Source of the DNA: Dasyornis broadbenti
Taxonomy: Eukaryota > Chordata > Aves > Passeriformes > Dasyornithidae
Assembly (NCBI GenBank): GCA_013397935.1
Contig: VZRN01001112.1
Span: forward strand, 24,074-88,073
Length of the DNA: 64,000 nt
Reading direction: 5' to 3'
The notes below the pieces were generated by a model that was given only the letters and a program-made list of their open reading frames with translations, ran no database searches and had not been told where the DNA came from. Within the stretch, counting starts at the first letter, position 1. Every line of letters starts with the position of its first letter. Below are positions 42,530-57,500 of this stretch, piece by piece. A program made the translations under genes and the position numbers.

Positions 42530-45500
42530 GTGAGGCCCTGCAGATCCTGGGGAAGGGGAGGCTGTCCCCAGGAGGGGTCTGGGCAGAGCAGTCTGGCCTG
42601 GTAGATCCTGGACATCCTGGTGCATGTTTACAGCAGTGATTTCCCAGGCAGTTGTGCAGGGGCGTGCAGGATCGATTGGAGAGGTTGAGGTTGAACTGGG
42701 GAGGAAAAAGCAGGGCTATGATTAAAACAAGGCCTCTCTGAAAGCTGCTGGATGCCAGCTCCTTGGGGAAGGATTGAAGAGTGGGCCCAGGATTGCAGAC
42801 CTTGTTCCTACCTCGGTACGTCTCTCTGAGATTGGTGGATTTGTGCCTGGGTCCAGCTGTGTCTGTTTCCAGAGCAGCAGAGATAAATAAGTTGTATCTG
42901 TTATAGCTGCTAAAACCAGAGCAGGTCCCTGATGCATTTGTCCAACAGGGCAAAAAGCAAACCCTGTCCCAAAAGAGCTGATGTGTTCCTGGAGTTTTCT
43001 CTTTCTGTTTCAAACCTGGAATGTGTCACATGCAGGGACACAGAGGTTCAAGCGAGGCCCAAGTGCCTGTTGCTTCAAGTACAAGGTTCCATTGCTTTGG
43101 GCACACAAAGAACAGATTAAAGGCTGCTGTGGAGCTGAGTAAGGAGATACTGTGTTCTCTCCCTGATTTTATTGGTGTGAGCTGAGCTAAGAGCTTCCCG
43201 TTAATTGGAGACTGTTAGGGAAGTGGGAAGACAAAAGGCACAGAAGGACATTTTTGGGTGTGACCTTTGCCAGCCGATTTCAGATTATTGGGTTGGCGCT
43301 GACATCCCACGGAGACTGAATCATAGAATCATGGAATCATTGAGGTTGGAAAAGACCTCCAAGGTCATTGAGTCCAACCTGTGCCTGATCCGCACCTTGT
43401 CACCAGACCAGAGCATTAAGTGCCTCGTCCAGTCCTTCCTTGGACACCTCCAGGGATGTTGGACTCCACCACCTCCCTGGGTCAGGGGTAGGGGGGTAGG
43501 TTCCAAAGCTGAAACTGGAGTCCTGCTGGAGAGACAAGGAGCCACCTCTGCCTCTGGGAAGCACTGAGGGAGGGAAGCCACAGGCCTGGCCTTGGATCTG
43601 CAGCCCCAGGTAACGGTTCCAGGTCTCTGCTGCTCTAACTGCTGTGCATTCTCTTTGCAGAATTCCGTGCTGGCCGCCGACTCATGGAGTAGCTGCTACC
43701 CAGTCTCTTTCCCAGCCTCGTCTTTCCCAAGTGAAAACCAGTGAGTGCTGTTCTCCTTTGTCTAATCCCCTCTGCTCTTGCACACCCCGTGATTCAACTG
43801 TTTCTTTACTGCTTTCCATGTTTACTTTATTTCACGATCTGATGGGGAAATAATTGCATCATTCACTGATCTTGTGGCATTTCAGACACTGCTGAAGCTT
43901 GGAAACAGCAGCAAACAGCTTTTTGTTTTCTGGTAAACCCGAAGGCTGCAGTAAGGGAGGAACAGCCTTGATTTAGCCTGGATTTGTTATGCAAATGGAA
44001 TTCTTGACAGATCTGGCTGAGCAAACAAGCTGGGCAGTCTCCAGATTTGTACAGATGTGGAGGAAGCTGTTACCTGTACTAGGGGTCAAGTTTTGGATGA
44101 AGTGGAGTTAAAATCCTTTGCCATGCCACTGGAAGTGACTGACGCTGAAAACCGTGTCATGTCTGTACTGCAAAATTTTGTTTTCCATTTTCCCCTCTTT
44201 ACAATGAACCTCCATCCTGAATCACAAGGTGGGATATGACAAATGTTTGGACAACATAAAATGGCTTTGGGCCACCAGTGAGTGACTTGGATGGGGTCTC
44301 TATTTGGCCTGGGGGTTCGGAGGCTGATCCATGGCTGCTTTGGTCTCTGTGAATCCGGGGAGTGGCATGGATACACAGGATGTGTTCTTTATCTAGGTCA
44401 GAGGTGGGAGGAAGGAGAATTGAAAGAAGCAGAACTTGATATCCTGAGCTAGCTAACTGTGTTCCAGGTGCCTGGAAGGCTGGGGATTTAGTGTAACCTC
44501 CTTTCGGAAGGAATTTTGATATCTTCATGGTGGCATCCCTCTCTGTTAGAGTGTGAATTCCAGGCAGATGGGAGCAGTGAGTTTCAGCCCCTCTGTCAGG
44601 TCTTGTGTCCCTGTGTTGGTTCCGCCGCCCTGGTGGCCCTGGTCCCCTCTGGCCACAGCAGGAGCTGCTCAGCAGCACGGAGTGGATGGACAGGGCAGTT
44701 CTCCATGAGAGAGTACCAGAAGCTGCCCCACAGGTGCTGAGGGAGCTGGGCTGTGCCAGCTCCTCCCCACGGGAGAACAGGAGAATTCTCAGATCCATTC
44801 GGTCCCTTTGCTCTCAGCCAGCCTGGCTGATTGGAAGGGGCTGTGCTTTTTGAGCAGGATTCCTGTAAATTACACGTTGTGAATCCTCCGGAGAGCTATA
44901 ACAGAATTTCTGTTTTGCTGCATTGGACCACAAGATTAGATTGTGTTTATCTACTGCGTTGGGTTTTTTTCTTGACCATTTGTTCTGGTTTTGCCCCTCA
45001 CTCTCTTCCTGTTCGGTGCCGCTCGTGTCAGCGCTACCGGGAACGTTACAGCCCCGATCCTGCAAGGACATGCCTGTGTCTGACACAAACCTGGACTTGC
45101 TGCCTTTGCTGGAGTTACTTCTGAAAATGAGGCCCATTGTAGTAATGATTTGCTAGGGAATGATTTAGCCAAGGCTATACCTTTATCTTCCTGTTCTACA
45201 TACCCCAGGAACTGTAAAAATCACCTTTCAGGTGAGATTTTCCATATCTGTATTTCACATTAAAAAAAAAAAAAAAAAAGTCTGTGCTTTTTGTATTTGA
45301 AAACTGCACTGACTCTGTTTCAGGTGGATTTAGAGCGATGGGGTTACAGGTAGGAATCCTGTAATGGAAAGTAATGGAAACATTGAAAAGTGGGATTTTA
45401 AAGGCAGTTGTAATTTTAGCCCATACTGTAACACAGAAGAATGCAGCTGGCATTAGAGGTGGTGCACGTTTCTCTTCAGAATCTTTCCAGAGAAATCTCA

Positions 45501-48500
45501 TTTGCAAGTGGCTGTGTTTGGACAGGGTTTATTCTCATAGCAACACCTTTATCCTGAAGCAGGTTTTTCCTGTTTCTTTCCAGGAGTTCACTTTCATGCT
45601 AGGGAATTTCTTTAGAAGACCCCAAATGTGGCCTCTTTGGTTCAGATTTTCTTAACCTGACAAATGTCAACAGTGTATTAAACCTCCCTGAAAGAGCCAG
45701 GGAGGTTCAGGGCTCTGAAGAGCAACAGCTCAGCCCTTTCTGAGGAAATTATCCCTGCAGAGCTCATCTTCCCTTGCTGCTGGAGGCTCAGCACATTCCT
45801 GGCGGGGGGGGATCTGGGACAGCCCAGTTGTGCTGTTGGACGAGGCGTCACATGGCTGCAACAAAACTTTGTCCCGAGTTTCCAAAGCACATGAGCCCTT
45901 TTCTTGCTGTTTTCATGCCTTTTTCCACCTCTGCATGAAGCATTGCTTGATGAAATAGTAAAGCAGGCTCTGAAAAACATGGATTGGTGTCTGATGGGGA
46001 AGGAAAGTGCTAAGCTGGTGCTGAGGCAGCCCGTGGCCTCTCAGCTCTCCCTTGTCTTCCACTGGCCTGAGATGGGAAGTTTCTGTCTCTGAGTGGAGGA
46101 CAGAGGATGGAGCGTGGCCAAAGCACACATGGGAGGTCTCAGAGAAGTGGCACCATGGGCCCAGAAGGGCTTTGGAAGCATTGGGTCATGGGTGAGCAGC
46201 TGGAATGCAGCGGAATTGCAACGGAGCATTCCTGTTCTGGCGGTTGGTGTGATTAAACCAGCATAGATTTCCTTTCTGGAACAGTTTTTGGCTGTCCAGT
46301 GAACCCCCCTGGCCTCTGAGGGAAGCTGCTGACCCACAGTAGCTTCCATGGAGCAGTTTGCCAGGAGCTAAGCCCTGGAGAGGCTCAGCAAGTGGACATG
46401 GGGCAGTTTGCTGCGGGCTGTGTCCACACCTTGGCTGTGACAGGGTCACTGACCTGATTCTTCCAGTTAAAGCGTTTTTGTCAGTTTAATTCAAGCGAAC
46501 TTGTCAATGGCTCTGTGCCAGCCCTGCAAATGAGGAGGAACAGCTTTGAGTTCTGACTCAAGGGAAGGTAAAGCCCAGCTCCAAAGGTCCTGAAAGGACT
46601 CAACAGCTTTCCAGGGAGGATCTCAGAGTGGAGCCCGGGGCTGCTGTGGGCTCTCCCTGCAAACTGCAGGAACCAAGTGCATCTGTTATAGACAGATTGG
46701 AAGACCAAGATTGAGGGAAGCAAAATATCAACCAGAGCTGGTCATTCCACAGAAGGCCAGGGAGGTTGGGGCTCTCTTGGTCTCCTTCCCGTTACCTTGA
46801 GTGACCCTTGTCCAGGCCACAAAGTGCCAGGGAAACAGGAGGGGGTGTTCACTTTTCCAGTAAAAATAGTTTTCCTATTCCTTGGTTAGTTCCTTGACGC
46901 TGGCCAAGCTCTGTCCTCGTGTGAGAGACGGCGAGACCACAGTGGCCTCGACTTGAAAACCTTTTAAGCCAGCCGTTTCCTGTGTGGAAATACAGTCATT
47001 CCCAGAATTTGTGCCCAGATTTTAATTTCTTTGGATGGATTAGGAGGAGCCAATAGGGCTGGACTGTGGAAGCTGTGATGTGCAACTGTGTTCTCACAGG
47101 GTCTCAGGTGTCTCTGCAGCAGGTAAAGCCATGGCAGCACAGAAAAGAAGGAAAAAAGGAAAGGAGGACGGAGATGTTCGTTTTTGAGGATATTTCCTTT
47201 AGTGATGGGAAACGAGCAGGAAAAATGTATTTATCAGAGGAGATAACTGTGTTTGCACGTAAATCCACCTGTAAATGTTCACCAGGTGTGTTAATGAGCT
47301 GCTGGCCACACATGGCACCTTAATTGCTTAATGGTCCTTTGGCAGCTCAGCATTCCCAGCTCCTGCGCAGGAGTTCTGTTCAAGCTCCATCTCTCCCTCC
47401 GCCAGTGCCCCGTTCAAGTTTCTGTGACTCTGGCATCGGAGAGAAGGTACAACTCCCCACAGGAGGAAGCCATCCAGCCGGGGTGGATGTTCTGTGGCTC
47501 CAGCGCCAAGGGTGCCGGTGGCGATTGCCCAAGCAGGAGCACGGCCCCTTACGGGAAGGATTACAAAGCACATTCCTTGCTCCTGCAGGAGAGGGAAAGG
47601 ACTTGTGCCTGTAATAGCAAACCAGGAGGTGGCGTGGAGCAGAGGCCAGCGGCTGCCCCTGGGCAGGAGGAAGGAAATTGGCTGCTCGTGTGCAGTTTTT
47701 GCTGCTGGCTGCCTGGAGGAAGCGGGTGCTGGGCACCGGGAGCAGGAGGAAGCTGGCATGGCCCTGCCCAGCAGGAGCAGGCAGGATCTTTGCTTTGTTC
47801 CCTTGTTAGCTGAGCAGAGATCTTGCCTTTGAACTCACACCACTCACATCCCTGATTCCTCTCTCTGGGTAGCAGTTCTGTTGGTGTTTCCCTGTCCCCA
47901 GCCCTTCTGTTTGGACCTGCCTTTGGCGTCTGTGAGCGGTGAACCCCCTGTCCAGGTGGGCTAACAGGAGTTTTTCCCTGTCAGACCTGGTTTGTGGGGC
48001 TGTTTTGGGGTGGTTTTGTGCCCCAAACTGCCATTCAGGTGTGATATTTCCTTGTACCTCATGTCCTTACACGGTGTGACTGGCAGATTCCACCACACCC
48101 ATCACCCTGGGATGTCCTGGGGGCTTTATTCTGCTTTGTCATCAGGGCTGAAATATTGGGTATTGCAAACCATTGTTACCTATTAAATCCTTCCTGATTC
48201 ACACAAATTGCCAAGAATTATATTCTTAATACAGATTTCTTACTCTGCTAAGTTTGAGAAGTGGAATAGAACTGGTAGAGGTATTCTTTTGCCACCTCTC
48301 TTCTGGATAATATTCATAATAATATCCCTCTCCTATATGGGACAGCCTAGAGGCTGAAGTGACCTGAGACGTGCTGGGGACTGGCAGGGAGTAACTGCTT
48401 CTCCCATTTCCTTACAGGCAATATTTTAACCCGCCTCAGGATTTTTATATGGATTCCATCAGCAGACCACATTTCTTGGATACAAACTATGCAACTGTGG

Positions 48501-51500
48501 ACCCCACTGACTTCTTACCAAAAAATGGAGATTTTCCTCAGGTAAGTGCAGAATTCCAGATGTCTTTGGGGGAAGTGGGGCTTTGGAGTGCTGGGGGTTA
48601 TTTTTCCGTGTTGCTTTACTGAGGGGAAAGGATGAGATGGGCAATAAATTTGTGGAATTGTGTGCAATTGAGATCAATTCTCTGACACCAGGAATTTGAC
48701 AGGTGTCCATGGTTTCATAGGAGCTTCTCTGTGGTAAAACTGCTTCTGTCTTTTAAGGGGGTGTTTGGCATAAACAGTGGCAGTGCTGGGGGTGGTCCTG
48801 GCTGCAGGAGGGTCCCAAAATGTGAATTGAACACGCTTCAGACACTTCAGTTTTTTCCCTCCCAAAATGCTCTTGTGCTGCACGTGCTTTCTCACTGATT
48901 ACAAGTGGTGGATTCCTGAACAGTGAATATTTAAAGATTACATCAACTCAGTGCCCAGCATTCCAAGAGTGGAGCTAAGTCAGTTTTTGCAGAGTTGAAG
49001 TGTGGGAGGAATGGACAGTGACTCTGGGTCACTCAGCATCTCTGGGGACCCAGAGCTCCCTCACCTCGGGGATCTCTCTGGGTGGGAAAGAGCTCTTTGC
49101 ATGGAGGTTTTGGAATGTTGCACTGGCTTTTGGCAACACCTTATGGTAAGAATAGTCAGTAAAGACTCCAAGTAATTGATATGACAGAGCTGACTTTGAA
49201 ATAAAGAAGGGACTGGCTATATCCTTTCTGGGAATTAATATGGACATTACTGTCTGCCTGTGTATGTGTTAATTCCTCCTCATTGTGTCTTGTTTTCTTG
49301 CTGTGGCTAAAGAGAGGTTTTGACCCTCCTTGCAGCTCTGATCTCTGCAGGTTTGGATGTGGAGATGCTGGGGATTTGTGCTATTTGAAGTGGCCACTGG
49401 TATGGTGCCCCCATCCAGCTCCCTGTGCCTCACATCAGGGACCCAGCTGGGCAGCCACTGGGAGCTGCTGGTCAAGGTCTTCTGGCTGAATTAAACCAGA
49501 TAAATAATTGAATCACAGCAGCATTGATCTCTGCCTCCTGCAGAATTAATTGTGGGAGGAACGAGGCAGAAAGGTGATCTCATCAACTTGTGAGACCATT
49601 TACCGGGCAGCAATGGGAAAGGGAGAGGGGTCCCCACCATAGGTCTCACCTCCAGGTCTGGTGGAGTTTGGCTGATGGGCTTAACGGGAAAAGGGTTTAA
49701 TTATTTCTTTAACTTACGTATTTTCAAGTATCTCAGTGGTCAGTCAGCTTCCTTCCCTGCTGCATCATAGAAATTGATCTCAGCCAGCTTGGAGGAGCAG
49801 ATTTTTGGAGGAGATGCTTTGTGTTGGCTGGGTGAGAAAAGAGTAGGAGGCTCTGAGACAAACCAGGTGTGAATGACCTCAAATGATTCCCAGAGCAAGG
49901 AATAATTCTTGTGCTGCTCTCATCCTTTGGGAGAGGAAGCCATGCTTGGGAGTGAGGTGACTTTAGGCAATTGGGCTTTTGTTTGGACTCGTTTTTTCTG
50001 TAGTGAAACTGCACTGACATGGAAGTCATGGATAAACCCCAGGGCTCTCTGAGCCTCCAGGCATTGCACACCAGAGAAAATCCTGCAGATTTGCTCACAG
50101 GAGCCAGAGTTGGAGCCTGGCTCTGGTAGAGCAGCAGGCCCTGAACTGGAGGCAGTGGCATCAGTCTGGAGCCATCCTGAAGCTTTTCCAGCCCTTTCTT
50201 GAGCAGTATTTTCCGCTTTACTGATTTCTCATTGTCCCCGATGCCAAATTGTTAAATATTAACATTTGGCTTGGGAAGCTGAAACATGCCGTCTGGAGGG
50301 GTGGGGGCAGCTGGGTGGTTCCATCTTTCCAGGTGGCTGTACAGGAAAGTACCTGTGTTTTCCAAACTTTCTTGCTGCCATGGTAGGAGTGGCGAGTGCT
50401 GGTCCGACCGTGCCAGACAGAGCAGTGGAGCCAAAGGGGGAGGATGAGGAGTCCGCCTCAGGTGCTGGTAAGAGATTCCTGATCCAATCTGTGGTCCTTG
50501 ACAAGATAGATCAGGTGCTTGTGAGAGGACTTGTGCTGCCTCCACACATGGATACAGGCTCTTGGCTTTGCTCCAGTAGCAAAATCCAGAATTTTGAGGA
50601 ATAATGAAGAAGCATTTAAAAGGTCTAAAGAGCAAATGTTTGACTGAGGCATTTGTGCAGCAAACCCTTTCTGTTGGTGGCAATGATTCTCCATGTGCCG
50701 CAGGGTTCGGAGAGCAGGAATTCTGGTGCATTTTCCTCTGGCACTGATGTTTCCTCCCCTCATGCTTCCATGTTTTGTTTTAGGGATCCTCAATTGGAGT
50801 CTTTGCTGCCCTGGGGATGCTGAGAGTGGGAATTGCCACATTTTCTAACGGCTCTGGGAGTTTCTCTGTAGTTGAACCATTCACCTCGCTGAGCGGGGAA
50901 GGTGCTTCGCCGCCTGGCCAGAACAGCCTGATGTGAACTTGAACTTGTTTCCTCCACAATATTTTTGGGTTCTGGCTTGCTCCTGGGTGATTCATCCTTG
51001 CCGATCTGTTGGCATTTTTAATATAAACAAGTGGCTTGAGCAGAGGTTCAGAAAATAGTTCTGGGAGGCCACGTTGGGTCTGACAGCGTTTCTGGTCTTG
51101 GGAACCGTTGTCTTCAGCCAAAGTCTCATCCCAACCACATGGTGCCATCTCCTTATGGAAAAGTCTATTACTGCCCACGTGTCCTTAGAAATCACAGTCC
51201 TGAGAGAAGCAGGGTTTGGTTTCTGTTGCTTCCCTCCCTTCCTGCTGGTTGTTCCTGCAGTCTCAGGTAGTGCTGGGTTGGGATCCGGCACTCGTGGGCG
51301 GTAGTTCTGCAAAGGCACTGCAGCCATGGCGGTGCCGTCCTGTGACACTGATGGTAAGAGCTGTGAATTGCCACAGTAAGGCACTGTATCTTGAAGGGTT
51401 TAACTTATCCTCTGGCCTGTGCTGTTCCTGTGAGCTGTATTTGTCTCCAGAGCCTCATAAAGGCAGAGCACCCTGCTCTAGGAGAGCATTCCTGCCATGG

Positions 51501-54500
51501 AATACCTGCTGCTCTTGGCCTCCACAGATTTTTCTTGAACTTCACTGCCCTGGTCAGTTTAGCATTAGTTGAAGTACAGACTCTGCCCAGTTCCTCTGAG
51601 CCCTCTGTTATCTCTGATGGCCCTGCCTGTTGCTGCCAGTCTGTGTTCCCTTTACTAAATTTTTTGTGGCTTGCAGTTTCAGAACAGGACCTGGCTGAAT
51701 GCACAGAAGCCTCCTCTGCTGACTTCAGGTGCCCTGAGGTCTACTGAGAAATAAATCTGTGAGGGGGAGCACGAGAGGGAGCAGCTCCAGGAGAAGGAGA
51801 GCAGCTCCAGGTGGAGAAGAGCAGCTCCAGGGGAACATGGAGCTGGGGACATGGTGGGTGTGCAGGGGACTCTGCAGATCCTCCTTCTCCCCTCAGTGAA
51901 ACAGCTCTGGGTGTAAACGCTTTGAGAGGAACTCTGGTCCCCTTCTTAAAATGTGGATTGTGCTTGGGCTGGAGGAAGGAGGTCAAGCCAGATGGATTTA
52001 TCCTGTGGGCCAGGAGGAACTGGCTGCTCCCAGGCAGTGTCACCTTCAGTAACACTGTAAAGATGCAGGTACAGCCTTGTTTGATCTGCTGTGCTCATGG
52101 GGGCTCCTAACCACGTGTGTTAATCATAAACCAGCCCTCTCCTCACCACCAGCCCCTTGCAATCTCCTGTTAATCTTCCTTGTTAAAGCAGGAGGAAAAA
52201 TTAACCTGCTCCTAAAAAAAGTATTAATTTTTAGAAGTGCTTCAGCGCACAGAGCTGTGGTGATTTAGGAGAAATCAATGCAGCAGTTATTAAATTATAG
52301 AGAACACTTGGTTGTGGCTGAAATGGAGAGTTTCCTGGAACAAGAAACGTCCTGGAACTTCTGTTGCTGTCCTGGAGTTATGTCTACAGGGAGCACAAGG
52401 CATTAAAATCCATTTGCAGGCAGTTACCTGGCTCTGACGCCTCGGGAGAGCAAGTGGCTTTGCGTGCTCGTGTCTTTGTTTCTGCACTGCAGTTTTGGGG
52501 TTTGGGCTGACGTAATAACACTTTATAACCCCTCTGGGTGAGACACCTGACACTTCCTGCAGGCCTGGGGTAAGGAAAGTGAAGGCTGTGGTTATAACAA
52601 CTCACTGTGCGCTGGCCAAGGGCTTGGGGTGCTCCAGTTTAGGCACCCTGAGCTGGTTCCCAGGAGGAGGGGAATCAGCTCAGGGTAAAAAGCCAAATAA
52701 TTTGGCTTTTGAGGTATAATTTGTTGTCAGTGGATTGCAGGAGCCTCCCAGGATGCCTGTGGCCCTGGGGAAGGGGTACAAGAGCCTGGAGGGCTCTGAT
52801 ATCCCCCCCATTCCAGTCTTGATAGTTGCTGCCTTCAAGCAGCAATGTCCACTCTGGGCAGGAGGGGATGGAGATCTGCCTTCTGAGGTTCTTGGCAGGC
52901 TCCATTCCCTGGCTCCTCCCTTCCCAAAGCCAACCAAAGCGGGAAAAGCCGGTCTGAAACGCTCAGTGCTCTTAAAAGTGCTGGTAATAGAATCCAATAG
53001 CAGGCCATGGGGACATGGTTTAAAATAGATGCTTTAATTCAAAGCAGAGTTGGTCTGAGGCAGGGGGTGCGGAAGGTTCCCCAGCACAGCATCTCCCTGG
53101 GCTTGGCTGGAAGGGGATAAGTTAGATGTGAGAGCCAGAATAACTCTGCTTTCCTTGTCCCTGTCTGTCAGCACACGTGTTCCTGGATGAATTGTGGGGA
53201 GCAGGATTGCCTCTCCCCTCGGACAGGCTGGGAACATTCCAGGTGGTGGTTCCGCAGCGGTTTATCTTCCCCGTGGTGATTACACTGCTGTGGTCTTGCA
53301 AAATCAATGCAGCAGCCCTGGGTGTCTGCGCCGTGTTCCCGCTTCCTGCGGCACCGCAGGTCTCTTGTGTCTGCATTTTGCCCCACTGTGGCAGAAAAGG
53401 AAGAGGAAATAATCCACCTGCTCTTCCAAAGGTTGCATGAATTGCGAGACCTCGATTGGCTCAGGCAGGACATAGTGGTTTGGTCAATGTCACACAGCAA
53501 GTCACTAATTAAGACATTTCAGACATTTATTCAGCCTCCACACGTGTCGTTAAAGCACCTGCCCCGCGGGCCAGCACAGCCTGCCCTTAAATACAGCAAA
53601 TTCGGAGAAAGGCAGCTGTGAGAACCCTCAGCCTTTCTCCACCTCGAGCCTGCTGGCACAGAAATCAAATTCTGCTGTCACCGTAGCCCCTGCAGGATGT
53701 TCTGCTGGAGCAGGTGACTGCTGGCTCTCAGGGAAGCGCTGCTTGCAGCCTCCAGTGTGAGGTGAGATGGGTGCTGGGAGCAGGGAGAGCCCAGCAGATG
53801 CTCCAGCTCCTCCTGGGAGCCCTGTTTGTGACCACAGACCCTTCCAAGGCTGCAGTCCTGCCAGGAAAAAGATGTTTTTCTCTCCCATTTGCTTTTTGAA
53901 AAAGCCTCCTGGACTAGGTGTGTTGAGGGTGGAATGTGGATCCTCACTGTTGATGTCTCAGTCCCTGTGGAGCTGTGGTGCTGCAGAGGGTTCTGCCCTT
54001 GGAAACGAGCCCCGCTGCAGATTTTTGCCCTGTGGGTGGTTTTCCAGCCCCAGTACCTGGCATGTTTTCCTTGGAGGGGCCCATCCTCCCTCCTCATCCG
54101 AAGGCACAAAGCAGAATTCCCTCACTCTGCTCTGTCTCCCTGGAGGGCTTTGTGTGCTCGCCTCTCTCGCAGACCTGCTGGGACTTTGTGCCTTCTTTCA
54201 CTCCAAAGCTCTGTTATTTTGAGACATGCCTCGTAAACATGGGATTTTCCAGCTGTTCCCGGCACAAGGCCCCAGGAGGAGTTGCCTCAGCAGGGACAGC
54301 CACAGCAGCAGGCATCAAACTCTGGCTCAAACGCGGGACAGTGATGAGCTGTGTTCCCTTGAAGCTGCACCGTGGGTGCCTGGAAGGACCGGGAGCAGGG
54401 ATGGAGACACTGGGAGCGGTTAGGGATCCTCTCCCTGCCCATTCCCAGCACGTGCACTGCTGGGTCCGTGTGTTTTCTGGGCAAACTGGAACTGACCCCG

Positions 54501-57500
54501 CGGGCAGAGCCCAGCTCTGGGGCTGCCATCAGCCCTGCCAGGGAAGAGCAAACAGGAGCCTCTTGCACCCAAAGCAAACACAACAGTTCCCAGGGATTTT
54601 CCGGAGGGTGGGAGGTTCTCTGAATGATTCCCTTCGTCTCCAGTGGCGTTGAAGCGGACTTTGCTTAAGCTTACATCCCTTTCAGATGTTCATTTTTGTG
54701 CCTTTTTCTCTTCCCCACCAGAAATTTTGCTTATTTCTGTTACCAAAGCTGTTAAAACGGACTGCCTTGGAAAGAGAAGGCAATGGTCCCTGGGAAATAA
54801 CAGTGATCCAGGGAGGAAAGGGAAGAGAATGGGCCACTCCTTTGGATTTCTAAAGGCACGATTTGGGGTGGGGCAGACACCGAAGACAAAGAGAGCACAT
54901 GGCCCTTGTGGGGACACCAACGTGGGAATGCTCCTCATGAGCTTGGCCAGTTCATCTGAGCCCTGAAATCGAGGGGGGCAGGAGAGCAGGACCCCCGGCC
55001 CAGAGCAGGGGCTGCCACGGGGGGCAAAGTCTGGCGTTGGGTGGCCGGGGAGGGGAGCGGAGGGAGCCCGGAGCCCTCTGGCTCTGCAGAGCCCAGCGCT
55101 GTTTACTGTGCTCTGTGGTTGGATTACACCACGTACAGTAATTCTCCTCGCACTGCCAGTAATTTCACTGACTTACCAAGCAGGCATCATTTCCTGAAAG
55201 TCAGCCCTGGACTTAGAGGAAGTAAGAGCCCTCTCGTCGTGACTAAACAGTCTATGCAAATCTCCGGGCGCAGGACAGCGGCTCTGCCGAGCCCTGAGTC
55301 TCCATTTTCTTTCCTCTGGCTGCTGCATGTTGGCTTTTAAAGCCCCCCGATGAGCCCTGGCCGTGAATGGACCTTTCTCCACTTTCCTCTGAGCACCCTC
55401 CCCCTGCTGCTGCCTCCCACGCCGACAGCCCCCCGAATGCTGCTCTAAAATGTCCCAAATGCACTTCTGGCTAAAGTTTCCATCTCTCTTCAAGGTAAAG
55501 CCTCATTTTTCCTGGGTTTTTCCTCCTCCTCCGTGGAATTCCTCGTGCGTTTGGTTGCCAGGGAAGCTGCTCCCCGGGTGGGTGTCCCCGGGAGTTCTGC
55601 AGTGGCTGCAGAGTTTTGGGAGTGACGCCTCTCCACGCTGGCTACTGGGAAAAGATTTTTTTTGTCCCAAAGATGTGATTTCTGTTTTGCTTGAACCGAC
55701 GTTCCTGGGTGCCCTTCTCTCAGTCAGAACTTGATCGCTGACTGTGGATTTCAGAGGGAAGGAGCTGTGTGAGGATTGATCCGTGTGTTTGTGTAGGTGT
55801 GATGGCTTTGAGGGGTTTTATTTCCAAAGTTGATGCAGGGTGCAGGGAGCGAGGGGAACACAGTCCAGCCAAGAGCTAAACCCTCCACACTGCCAGTTTA
55901 TTGCCCCAAATTTAGAAAGACTTTGGGGTTTAGCAGCTAAAAGATTTTTCAGTGATCATTTGCAGCTGCTGATTTGGTCACTTCTGAGTAATAATTTGCT
56001 TAATCTGTGACTTTTGAGGTGCCAAATCTCTCCTGGCTGGCAGTGTGGCTGTGGCTGTGGGTGTGTATTTGGGTATATAGATAGGGTTTTGGGTTTTTAA
56101 TAAAACCCCTGCTAACCCGGGTGCTGTGCAGTGCAGTCATCCAGAGCTGCTCTGCAGACACTGTTTCCTCAGTGTCTGGATTATGAGAAAATAAAACCAT
56201 TTCTATTGATGGCTTGATGGAAAAAGAAATATTTTTAGGATGCTTGTTCCAGCTGTATTTAGACTTCACCTGTTCTTTCATTATTTTTAACACTTTGTTT
56301 TGACTGAGGGAGCTGAGCTGTTCCCAGCGACTTGGAGAAAGATTGAGTGTCTGGGCTGGTTTATCCTGATTTTTTCCCTGATCTTTTCTAGGAAGATAAT
56401 TGTTTGATAATCTCAATTTTGGGCTAATGACAGGAGTACCATGTGCCACAGTAGCATCAGGTTGTTCTCTGTTCCGAGACCCACCTGCAGCTCTGCCTCC
56501 AACTCTGGGTCCTCGGCCCAGGAGGGTCCTGGATCTGCTGGGGCCAGTCCAGAGGATGCCACAGACATGCTGAATTCCAGGAATAAGATTTATGTGAAGA
56601 ACAGTTGCAGAAAAGTATCAGAAATAAAGATCCTGTCTGTCAGGACAACTTCCATCTGCTGCAGAAATTCAACTTCCACTGAAACAGAAGTGCTGTTACT
56701 ATAGAACCTCATATTTCCAATGAGAAAAACTTAAAATTCTGATTAATCCTCTGAAATGGACAGAATTACAAGTTTCAAACCCCAGTGCCTGAGCTGATCC
56801 CGACCATGAGTTCTTGGTTGAGGTGATGGTCCTTCCTTTTGCCTGAGGTCACCCAGGCAGCTGCTCCCGTTTGCAGCAGATAAACCAGTGGTGTGATTAG
56901 TCCAGGCATGGTTTGTACTGGTTGTGGTTATCTGTGGCCTTGTGTTGAACAATTACCCTGGGTTTGATAAATTTGTAGAGGTGGTGGCAGCGGATGTTCT
57001 TGGGGCGGGGAATCAGGCAGGTGATTAACTCTGTGCTCTTCAGATAATGCAATTAGTTAAGACAAATGGGAGACTCTGGAAGTTGGTGACTAATGCCTGG
57101 CAATGCTGGCAGAGGATGGGATCATTGCATCACTTCCAGGATTATTGTCCTTGGAGGCTGGTTTCCTCTCCCCAGTTCAGCCCAGTGGTGGGGCTGGAGT
57201 CTTCTCTGGGGATGGAAGGGGCTGGGTGACATTCGCTGGGATGTCTCAGGTCTGTGTCATGAGGCTTTCCCGTATCCCATTGATATTCCCGCCCTTGCCT
57301 ATTGTTGGGACCCCGATGGCCATTCTGTGCTGCCCCACAGCCTCCCCTGCCGTGACAAGGGTGTGCAGATGTTTCCTCCTGCCCCAGCCTCTGTCAGTGC
57401 CCTTTGCAGGTGAACAAATCCTGCTCGGAAGTGCCTCAGCAATGGGGCCAGGTGGGATCTGGGACCACCCAGCTCCTGCACAAGTCACGGCCAGAGCCAC